A stretch of DNA of 64,000 bases, taken from positions 186,001 to 250,000 of the forward strand of contig JAPDOI010000372.1 of NCBI GenBank assembly GCA_029168955.1. The letters run 5' to 3'. Below, piece by piece: positions 44,901 through 54,300 of the stretch. Source of the DNA: Aplectana chamaeleonis. Taxonomy: Eukaryota; Nematoda; Chromadorea; Rhabditida; Cosmocercidae. Made by a program: the position numbers and the translations under genes. How positions within the stretch are numbered: position 1 is the first letter of the stretch; the number at the start of each line of letters is the position of its first letter. The notes under the pieces are model-generated. The model saw nothing but the letters and a program-made list of their open reading frames with translations. It had not been told where the DNA came from and ran no database searches.

Positions 44901-47435
44901 GCCTTGCTATATAGAGCACCATACCTTTCGTAACCCGTGGAGATATCGGAAGTGAAAGTTATCGTGAACACTGCATTTAAATATTGAAGTGCGATCCCAG
45001 ATTCTGGTACCATGCAGACAATATTGTGAGTACTGGCAGTGAAACTTCAGTGAAACTTCCGATGAAGAACGATGAATTCCGATTCTTGTTCTCATTGCAG
45101 TATATTTGCTGTTGTTGGAAGCGTGAGGCGCAAAGGCAAGAGGCGCCGTTGCCGTAGCACACGGTCGAATGATCGATTCTCGCATAAGACCAACGAAGCT
45201 CACTAAGCCTCCGTGGGTTTCGGGGTTATCTGGGAAGAAACAAATTGACTTTGGCATCGGCTGATCCTCAGAATTCATCGTGTAGTCCCAATACCAATTC
45301 AAATACGATTTTGAACTGGAAAAATGCGTAGCGCAAGGAGGATCAGGATGCTTCTCAAACCTTCATTTTTTATATGTTGTGCTATACAATCTCTATTCAC
45401 CTTCACAGCAACACCTCCCGTTCGCATTTGGAGAATACCGTTCGGTAGGGTCTTGAAACCAATGGAGTAGTTCCCCATCAGAATTAGTGGAAGTGCTGAG
45501 AGAGCTGCGGCTAACCAGAGTGAAGCAGCGCAAATGACGATGACTGAGGTGCTCCATATCTGCAATTATATGAATTCAACATAGCCCATGCCAATTTCCT
45601 TTAGACCAGTGAGGGAGGTTGGGTGTTTAGTTACGTACATGTGAGTATTTTAGGTTTGCTAACTGATTTCAATACCTACTTTTCTGGTAACTGCAAAGGA
45701 CGAGGTCGTATTTCTCAGCGCGGCGATGTCTAATAAATAGCTGTATCAATCAATCTTGGCGATATTAAAGAGAACCGATTGTTTCGAGGAGCACAACGAT
45801 AGTTGGTGGAGGGAAATGAGAGATATATTCACTCGAGAACGGGTGACACTTAGTTTTTTTTTTCGCCACATTGCCGTACAGTGACCAAATATACTTCTTG
45901 AGGCGATAATGTCGATCCAATGCCCAATGGAGAGCGACCTCGGTGCCATGGCGGCGATCTGCATAACTGCTCAATTTTCCGGACGTGTCAACCGTTCTTG
46001 GGTGAAGGGATTAGCGCCTAAATGAATTGTCTTATCCCATTTAGGCGCTATTTATTCTGCTCGACGCCAGGGCGTCCCGCGCGGGCGTGACGCTGGAGTA
46101 TGAAAGACCTGACGTCACACCCGCATGGCACGCGCTGGCGCCCGCTCCGCCACGACGGCGACGACCGTAACGGCTTCTTCATAATTTTTTTATTAATCCG
46201 TCATCAACTTCAATCCGTTACATTATAATTACAATATTTCCATTACTATCCTCTGCTGCCAAGATGGTGTACAGATATTGCTTGCTTGGTTAAGCTAAGG
46301 CCCACTTCATTCCGCCCCGTCATAGCGTCACCGCTGGAGTACTTATAGTTTCCGCAAGCACGTCAGAAGCGTAGAAAGCGATCATACTTCAACGCCACGC
46401 ACATGCGTCGACAGCCCGATGCACTGGCGGTAAGGAGTATGATTACCCCCTTAAAAGCAGCATACACGCTCGTAAACGTATTTGAGATTACTACGGAAAT
46501 AGAATGGTATGGCTCAGATTACAACGCCTACGCATTTTGAAGCGTCAAAAACGACTCACGTTACAGGAGCAGCAAGTTTGGCCCCGCCCGTATTTTCACG
46601 CCCCTGCATTAACCCTTTTCCTGCAACGCAAAGTTGCTGGGTCTTCTTCACCGTCGGTACTGTTGGTGGATTGCCTAACAAGTAAAGCACACACGTCACT
46701 GATGGCGAAGATGACCTAGCAACCCTTCGTTGGAGGAAAAGGGCAAATACAGGGGGCGTGAAAATACGGGAGGAGCCAAACTTGCTACTCCCGTAACGGC
46801 ATTGCGGGTCGTTTTTGACGCTTCAAAATGCATAGGCGTTGTAATCTGAGCCATACCATTCTATTTCCGTAGTTATTCCAATCAAGCTTACGAGCGTGTA
46901 TGCTGCCTTTAACTGCAATAACCGTCTATCTGCTTATGCAAACAATCGATGTCCTCCAATGTGAAATCTCGCTGCGATCGATCGGTACCGCTTTTTTATT
47001 AGGCTCTGCTTCATGAATCGCAACCATTGATTTCGATGCGTATAAAAAGAAATCGAGGCATTATATTCCCACCTTGTCCTGTTGTGTAGGCTTATGAAAG
47101 GCTGTGAATCGATTAATCGCAATATACACTTGTCCACCACATATTAATACTTTCGTTATAAGATAATTCACATAAGACACCGTGGGAAAAATTCCCATTT
47201 TATCGGAGAATAAGTTGAAGTAGTTGTATTTCCTTGCCCGCATAGCGAATTCAATATACATGAACATGAAGAAATCAGACACAGCCTGCAGTACGAACAA
47301 AGAATAGTATGGAGACTTCAACGATGGTACACTCCTCCTCCATCGTATCACAATGTAAATTAGGTACAGGTAGAGCCACATCGATGACCAACCGAATAGC
47401 ATCAGAATACATTGACCGACTGGCACAGCTACCAT
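41915..47435 (-). CDS. Serpentine chemoreceptor (Srg/Srv-type GPCR), gene 2
   Basis: Five exons: 47435-47073, 45559-45401, 42439-42332, 42274-42126 and 42068-41915 (363, 159, 108, 149, 154 nt), giving 310 residues with no stop or frameshift. It has the same seven-TM layout and INRFTAF motif as gene 1 (17066-27581). Exon 1 differs from gene 1 at only 4 of 121 residues, but exon 2 at 11 of 53 and exons 3-5 at 16 of about 136. Introns 3 and 4 are both 57 nt. Intron 3 contains an in-frame TGA where gene 1 is open, so correct splicing is needed for a full receptor. No transcription evidence is available. Confidence 0.88.
42884..43374. mobile_element. TTAA MITE, subfamily F1, full length
   Basis: TAAAGACAGTGTTCACGATA and TTATCGTGGACACTGCCTTTAA enclose about 490 bp; the interior follows 9139-9633. 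It lies in intron 2 of chemoreceptor gene 2. Confidence 0.8.
43380..43870. repeat. F1-related partial copy with GGGGTCTACTTCACAATTAT tail
   Basis: It begins inside the F1 sequence (TTTCCCCGCCTATCTTGAAA) directly after the complete F1 copy and continues into CTAAAGTGGCTTCC and a GGTCTACTTCACAATTAT tail shared with 14003-14370. It lies in intron 2 of chemoreceptor gene 2. Confidence 0.55.
44070..44520. mobile_element. TTAA MITE, distinct interior (F5)
   Basis: TTAAAGGCTTCGTTCACGGT and CATCGTGTACGATGCCTTTAA enclose about 450 bp. It abuts the next element at a shared TTTAAAG. Confidence 0.6.
44516..44981. mobile_element. TTAA MITE, distinct interior (F6), adjacent copy
   Basis: TTTAAAGACACCGTTCATCC and TTATCGTGAACACTGCATTTAA enclose about 465 bp. 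It contains a tandem GGTGCCCCAGACACGCCT duplication near 44650. Confidence 0.55.
46451..46912. mobile_element. Foldback MITE with TTAA and GGCAGCATACACGCTCG ends
   Basis: TTAAAAGCAGCATACACGCT and AGCGTGTATGCTGCCTTTAA-type ends enclose 462 bp, and most of it folds back (TATGGCTCAGATTACAACGC and inverse). The sequence parallels 36316-36788. Its TTAA and AGGCAG ends resemble the GTGTTCACGAT family. It lies in intron 1 of chemoreceptor gene 2. Confidence 0.72.
46915..47060 (-). other. Intron 1 block of gene 2 conserved with gene 1 intron
   Basis: TCGATCGGTACCGCTTTTTT, CATGAATCGCAACCATTG and neighbours align with 25720-25810 in intron 1 of gene 1. In gene 1 the block lies about 1.4 kb from exon 1; here it is adjacent, so insertions (or a deletion) have changed the spacing. 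Confidence 0.5.
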
Positions 47436-47509
47436 TTCCGAGTGTTGAGTCGCCGATCCAGCTGGGATACACCACACTTTAAACTCGAATTCAACGACGA
47501 ATGCGAATA

Positions 47510-47712
47510 GCAGAGGCCTTCTCAGTTTATGTACTCCGTCAAGAGCACATGAGTTGCCCTACATTTGGAGTACAATCACGTGTTGAGTGATTATGCTTAC
47601 TAATTGTACTTCTTGGTCTGACTCACCACTCTACCCCTGAAGCGATTGTAGTTTGCGCTAGATAAACTATTAAATGAGTAAGATAGTTGTTGTGGCTTTT
47701 CACCATTGGTTA
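47510..47712 (-). promoter_or_regulatory. Conserved 5' flank of chemoreceptor gene 2
   Basis: Nearly identical to 27655-27855, including CACGTG at 47577-47582, TTGTACTTCTTGGTCTGACT and GCGCTAGATAAACTATTAAA. Likely the shared promoter region; function inferred from conservation. Confidence 0.5.
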
Positions 47713-47987
47713 CTTGTAGCCAAGCATCATTTAATGAAATGCTATTTAGCCTACCACTCCATAGTTTCGAATCACATTAACTTCGAGCCAGGATTTTAAA
47801 GCTGCCCAGTCCTTACAGAGGAAGAGGTATAGCCTATCTTATAATGATGTTTAAAATACTAACTCGAAAGTTATTTATAGATCCATTAAAGTTTTCTGGA
47901 ACTCGAACCACGAGGAGCAGGAATAGAAGGCTTAGGCTTTCTATCTCAGTAGCGAGGTCACAGGTCAGATCACATTTTCTCACTTAT

Positions 47988-48239
47988 TCTTACAGTTGAC
48001 CGCAATGTTAAAAGGACGTGGTGCGGTTGCGGACTCGCACTAAAACTACGGTAGAATCTGGCACTTTGCCAGATTTTGTCATCGATCGGCGCCACAGCTG
48101 ATATTCTGGTGAGCGGAGAGACGACGGTTGGCGCCGATCGATGACGAAATCTGGCAAAGTGCCAGATTCTACCGCAATTTAGTGTGAGTCCGCAACCGCA
48201 CCATGTCCTTTTAACATTGCGGTCAACTGTACGTAAGAA
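47988..48239. repeat. Near-perfect foldback element, about 250 bp
   Basis: TCTTACAGTTGACCGCAATG and its inverse at the right end are followed by inner arms CAGATTTTGTCATCGATCGG/CGATCGATGACGAAATCTG. It interrupts the upstream flank of chemoreceptor gene 2, which is continuous in gene 1. Confidence 0.85.
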
Positions 48240-48784
48240 AGTTCAATCATTGTGCGAAAATGCGGGCGTTCCGAGTATGTCCATGAATGCTTTCAAGTCT
48301 CTTCTACAGAGGAGCAGACTGTCTTGGCTGTCTTGAATGTCTTTTATATAGCCTCCCTCTTTCACGCGTTTGCGCTCATTGCGTTTCCTGAAACGTTTCC
48401 TCTTTTTCTGTTGAATAATTGTTGTGTACTTTGGATTCCACCCATCGAGTGTTATCTTAGTTCATTTTACTGTTGTTTTTTACGCGGAGTCTCGATTGAA
48501 ATAAAATAAAATAAAGTAAAGCTTCCACACGTTCTCGTTCAATTCTCCAGTAGGGCTCTGAGATTTTGTTCATCGCATTGTAGAGGCTATACCTAATAGT
48601 TTGGGCAATCGTCTGTCATGTTTCGCCTAATATTTAAAAAATGAAAATCGGAATATTACTCTTTGTTCCATTACGAATCTCTGCAGCTTGCGCATGCGTC
48701 ACAACGGGATGGGATTCAGCTTTTGCGGAGAGCGCAGTCAGGTAGCATCTCCAAGGCACAAAAAACCCTAAGAATTATTGATAA

Positions 48785-48965
48785 GATTTTATGATTATTT
48801 TAGAGTGGGCCGCACACTGATCACAACGATGTCCCTAAGATCGCTGAAGGTCCCCTAAGAACTGAGTTATGGCTTTGAGAGTGCCCGTATTTTGAGGACG
48901 AGGAATCGGTGGACGAGTTGCCTCAGGCCTGTATTCTCTTGAATCGCTGTCGCTGCTCGAGAGAA
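48785..48965. repeat. F1-related MITE fragment
   Basis: AACGATGTCCCTAAGATCG, GAACTGAGTTATGGC and GTGGACGAGTTGCCTCAGGC follow the F1 interior order. Termini not identified. Confidence 0.45.
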
Positions 48966-49168
48966 AATTTGCCTAAACTCAGTCTAAGGGGTGGTGGAGG
49001 TCTCGCTGCTCTGGGTGCGAATATGAGCTCGGTTTTGTTTCCAAGTACCTGGCAGAATGTACTGCAGAAGGCAGATGTTTCAGAATCCTGAATCCGGAGT
49101 CTGAACGTCGGAGGCTTTGAGGTGGTGGTCACGAATCCATTGTTTTCTGTCAATCATCCGAAGGGAGA

Positions 49169-50120
49169 GCTCAGATAGAGACATCACACTTCCCGCGGTA
49201 CCACTAGCCGACGTCCCGTAACCCCTCCCGCGGAAGGCCAATAGATCGGTCGCGGGCAGTCGGCAGCGCTGTTTCGTTGACTGCCCGTACACGGTGAGCA
49301 AGCACTCTGCGGCCCTTCTACCACCGCCTTACGGCTAATCTGATGACTGACAGAAGGTAGTCCTAAAATAGCTCGCGGCACATTTAAAAATCACCCTTTA
49401 GGTAAAGGTTTGTTAGAACAAAATTTGAAAAATCCGCTTCTGGGAATTCCATCTTAAACTGCTCTTGACAAGTAAGGAGTGAGCTTATACGGGGAAGCTC
49501 CCTTCACTCACTGGTTCTTGCAGTCTTTCTATTCGCAGATGCCTATGACGGACAGTGGTTCACCTGCCCAAGGCCAGCGTCGCAGACAGCGCGGGTTTTG
49601 GAAAGAGTCTCAACACAGCGATCTCTGCTCAGCAATCGTTCATTGCTCAGATAGAGACATCACACTTCCCGCGGTACCACTAGCCGACGTCCCGTAACCC
49701 CTCCCGCGGAAGGCCAATAGATCAGTCGCGGGCAGTCGGCAGCGCTGTTTCGTTGACTGCCCGTACACGGTGAGCAAGCACTCTGCATCCCTTCTACCAC
49801 CGCCTTACGGCTAATCTGATGACTGACAGAAGGCAGTCCTAAAGCAGTTCGCGGCACATTTAAAAATCCCTTTTCAAGTAAAGGTATGTTAGAACAAAAT
49901 TTGAATACTCCACTCCTGGGAATATCATCTTGAACTGCTCTTGACAAGTAAGGTGTGAGCTTCTACGGGGAAGCTTCCTACACTCACTGCTTCTTGCAGT
50001 CTTTCTATTCGCAGATGCCTATGACGGACAGTGGTTCACCTGCCCAATGCCAGCGTCGCACACAGCGCGGGTTTTGAAAAAGAGTCTCAACACAGCGTTC
50101 TCTGCTCAGCAATTGTTCAT
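49169..50120. repeat. Tandem duplication, 476-bp unit x2
   Basis: GCTCAGATAGAGACATCACA starts each unit, at 49169 and 49645. Identity is high across the whole unit (GACGTCCCGTAACCCCTCCC, CGGGCAGTCGGCAGCGCTGT). The minus-strand open frames found in both units are probably repeat by-products. Confidence 0.85.
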
Positions 50121-50576
50121 TGGCTCCACTCTAGTATGTGGTGCAATGATGATTCCAATGTGGTAATCGATGAGTGAGTGTTCGATGACCCCCAGGAGTA
50201 GCCGACACTCCGCGGAAAGACGGGAAAGCCTCTCTCTCCGCGGGAAGTGGGGTGCTGTGCCACGCCCACAAAATTGGGGCCGCGCGAAGTCGACTAGCCC
50301 GACTTGGCCGGCGGGAAGTGGGCTGCTTTTATCTGAGTTGGCTCCACTCTAGTGGGTGGTGCAATGATGATTCCAATGTGGTAATCGATGAGTGAGTGTT
50401 CGATGACCCCCAGGAGTAGCCGACTGTCCGCCGACACTTCGCGGAAAGACGGAAAAGCCTCTCTCTCCGCGGGAAGTGGGGCGCCGTGCCACGCCCACAA
50501 AATTGGAGCCGCGCGAAGTCGACTAGCCCGACTTGGCCGGCGGGAAGTGGGCTGCTTTTATCTGAGAGGCTGCATA
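50121..50576. repeat. Tandem duplication, 218- and about 235-bp units
   Basis: TGGCTCCACTCTAGT begins both units (50121 and 50339); they share GATGAGTGAGTGTTCGATGA and GCGCGAAGTCGACTAGCCCG. The second unit has a short extra CTGTCCGCCGACA-type insertion. It directly follows the 476-bp duplication. Confidence 0.85.
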
Positions 50577-51288
50577 ATGCGAATTGAGTGCCATAACCTG
50601 CAGTGATTTCTTGACAATCGGAGGGCCGATGTCATATTTGTGATCAATACCCCAAAAACCCTCGTCACCCTAAAAAACGAAGTTTTGATTACACCGCAGA
50701 TTCGGACAAAACTACACACCGTGATATTTCAAAAAAACTGGGCTCATGTTCGTTCTTAGCACTTCAGGGATGAGCACATGGAAGCATTGGGACTAATCTT
50801 ATTGCAGAGCGAAATAACCTCTTGCTGCTGGACCTTGCTTTGGATTTGTGATGTGGTAGGGTGCGTTCTTTCATTGCTCCGCATGTAAGTAGAAACCCGA
50901 GAAGTTTCATCGGGTCCCGATTTTCAGACGACCACAACAGATTATGTAGTTCCAAAGTCCTTGAAGTTATGTTGTTCTCTGTATAAATTTCTATAGGCAC
51001 ATACAATTACAAGTCTGGCGACGGTGTTATTACAGCGAAAATACCTATATGTAAGTGCTTAACCACAAGTGGTAGTTGAAGCAGTAGTCTTAACAACACG
51101 GCTAGAACATCTAATTGCCTTGATGCAAAGAAATAGCAGCTTCCTCATGTATCCGAAGGTTCGTCCACTTTATCTTTCAACAGAACTCTCACTGAACAAA
51201 CGACTCACAGCACTTGCAACAAAAAGCACAATGAATGTGTGTTCAGAAAATTAGCGGAGAAGAGCAGCAGGACTCAACGAAAACAAAC

Positions 51289-51294
51289 TTTATT
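51289..51294 (-). terminator. Candidate poly-A signal of chemoreceptor gene 3
   Basis: AATAAA on the minus strand, 88 bases past the stop codon of the gene ending at 51382. Confidence 0.45.
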
Positions 51295-51381
51295 TGGAGC
51301 ACACAACCTTACGAAAATTTGAAACAGCCTGTGCGAGAAAAGTATAAGTTTCCAATATCTATAATCTTTTACGACGCAAAA

Positions 51382-54300
51382 TCAATGTCTCCAGCTTGGT
51401 TTGAATGTGAAGGATACTGTTGCTACTTTCCTCATGTCGTAACCAAAGTACTTCTCAAGAATCAGACGGCGTATTCTTTTATTGACGAAAAGCTGGAGCC
51501 ATGGTGAGATCGAAACGGTGATTTCGTTCACATAAAACCTGAAACAAAGATTTTCGTTCTTCTTGTTCCACCTGACAGATTGAGAACAAGTGTTTTTAAA
51601 CACTAACTAAGGTTCGACCCGAAATCAAACTGGAGTTTGAAAAAATGTCGATTGAGGGTTGTGGGCAAGGTTAAAAGCAATTTTGAGTCTTTGAGAAATT
51701 TCGGTTAACAAGACTGGGTAGATCAAAAACAGACAAAGAGCTTGCTTTTCAAACTCTAGAAAATGAAACATTCCCAACCCAAAATTTGCCAAAAGGGTTA
51801 CCTGGGGCACTCGAATATGAAGATCGTTTTTAGTTTTAGTAGTAACAATGAAGGATTTTAGGTTAAATTTCATTCATTCTCTTCAGTTCACCGGAAGTGA
51901 TGAGAATGGTAGTGGTATTGATCGATTGTGAGAGGGCGACCGTGGTTTTTTTGTGACGGAACCAGGGCTGGGCACACATCCTGGCATGACGATTTTGAAT
52001 ATGCAGCCCCTTACCTCGGTAATTTTTAGGCACCCCCCCTATGGGAAATCGCAATCGGCCGGTTTCCGAGAAGTCGAGCACAACAGCCATGATTTTGACT
52101 TCCTGATTTTGATAAACACGACTTTAAAAAAGAGCTGTATAGAGAAAGTTTCGAAAATGTCAACAAAAAAGGTTTTGTAACTACTAAAATTCAAAACAAT
52201 TCCATGAGTAAAGCTTGTTAGTAAGACGGTAAGTAGTGACAGAAGAAAAAACAATTTCGTTTTCAGAACAATTACACAATTACAAACAACAACAGAACAA
52301 CTACTGTTGCAATAATTAATGGTTTCTGTCGAATGTTTTCTTGAACCTATGAAGCATTAGTTATTTTGTGTTTGATTGTTCTGACGTGGAAATCAAAACT
52401 ATGTTGTGTTGTGTAACCATTTTAGGATTCATGTGATGCATAGGAAGTGGAAACCCCGAGTTTCACCCACCTAGAATGCCGCGATCCCTTAGAGACTCGG
52501 CTTGCCGTGCGATATGGTGTATGTGCTCAGCTACACAGCGCATTCGGAAGTGGACGCGCACGCAATATTAATGAAAAACTTGTTTTATTACAGAACGGGG
52601 AGGAGAAAGATTGAAACTGAAGAAAATGGAAGATGGTAGAAATAGTCTATTTTGGATGCATCCATTTCAGAAATTTAATGTAAATAAAAAAGTAGGAGCG
52701 GGGGTAAGTATTTAGCCGTGACAAGGTTCATTCAAACGAACCTAGTTGATCAAAAGAAGCATTAAATATGAGAGCAAAGGATATCGTGAGAAAGAGAAGA
52801 ATCTGGCATACACTTGAGGTTTAATAGAATCGATATTTAATGTGAGATAAGGACCTTGAATCTCGTCCCGGTTTTACACCGAAAACCGGGACAAAACCGG
52901 GACGAGTTTTAAGGTCCTTAAGTCACATTGAATATTGAACCTATTGTTATTGAAATGTTTTCTCGATTCTCCTCGTTCTCCCTATGCTCTTAGTTCTCAT
53001 GTTTAATTGTGTTTTTAATCAACTAAGTTCATTTGAACGAACCTTACCAAGCCCGGGAAAATTCAACTCGCCTAAACTTAGTTTATTTACATTAAACTTC
53101 TATAATGTAAACATTGAAAATTCCCTATTCCTGCCTTCTTCCATATGTTCAAGTCTCAAGCATTTTCTCCTCCTCGTTCTGTGATAAAATACATTTTTTG
53201 ATTAATGTTGTGTGCGCGTCCACTCCAGTGTGCGCTGTGTAGCTGCGGACAAACATCATATCGCACGGCAAGCCGAGTCTCTGAGGGATTGCGGCATTCA
53301 AGGTAGATAAAACTCGGGTTTTGATGGACAGGATACTTTTCAAGGAGAACGACACGATTATTTGCTTCCTTCACAGGAGCTTAGTCTTCAATTTTTACAG
53401 TCGGCTCTCCTCATAAGCCATTCTCATGTACAAAAATCCGTTGGTTAGTAATTATACTGGCTGTGCTATCTGTATTTTGATTTTTTCATAACACAGCAGT
53501 TCGCTAATCTTTTCCTGCACGATAGCGCTTCTGAGCGCTGTCTTTGTGTCTTCGCCTCGAATCGGTGACCACTAGAGTATATCAAACGAATAAAAATTTT
53601 CGAAAATTCGAATAAACGAACAATTCGTAAAATCGACTTCTCCGAATATTCGAATAAACGAATTATTCGAAAAATCGACTTCTCCGAATATTCGAATAAA
53701 CGAATTATTCGAAAAATCGGCTTCTCCGAATATTCGAATAAACGAATTATTCGAAAAATCGACTCCTTCGAATACGAATAATTCGAATATCCGGCCAAAA
53801 TCACGAGTATTCGAATAAGAAGTACGGACCGAGTACGCATAATCGAACCCCCGTTCGCGGCACTACCAACTTTCTTGACCTTTTTCGTACGGTACTATAT
53901 AGATCAAAGCTATGTCAATGTACTTCCACGAAAAAGGTCTATGAGTAGTTGTTAAGCGATACGATCAAAGTCTCTGGATTTTCTAAGATATCTACCAACA
54001 ATATCCGAATTTTTTATCAGTTTGGGGTGCCATCTACTCAGACAAACCATCGCTCGAAGCGGGACCGGAGAGCGACTCGAGCGACGCTGTCTCTTGGCTC
54101 CGAGCGAAAATTAGTCATCTGCTCGGGCGACAGCAGCCGCTCTCCGGGCGACTGCAGTCCCGCTCGGAGCGATCTTCGGTCCCAATTGTCTTTGCGGTGG
54201 TTCTTCGGGCGAATGAGCGTAGCTTCACCGATAGCTTCATTTCGTTTATTTACTCGTTCGCTCTCTTTCTTCTTCCCTCTTCTCCCAGCCCTCATTTTCT

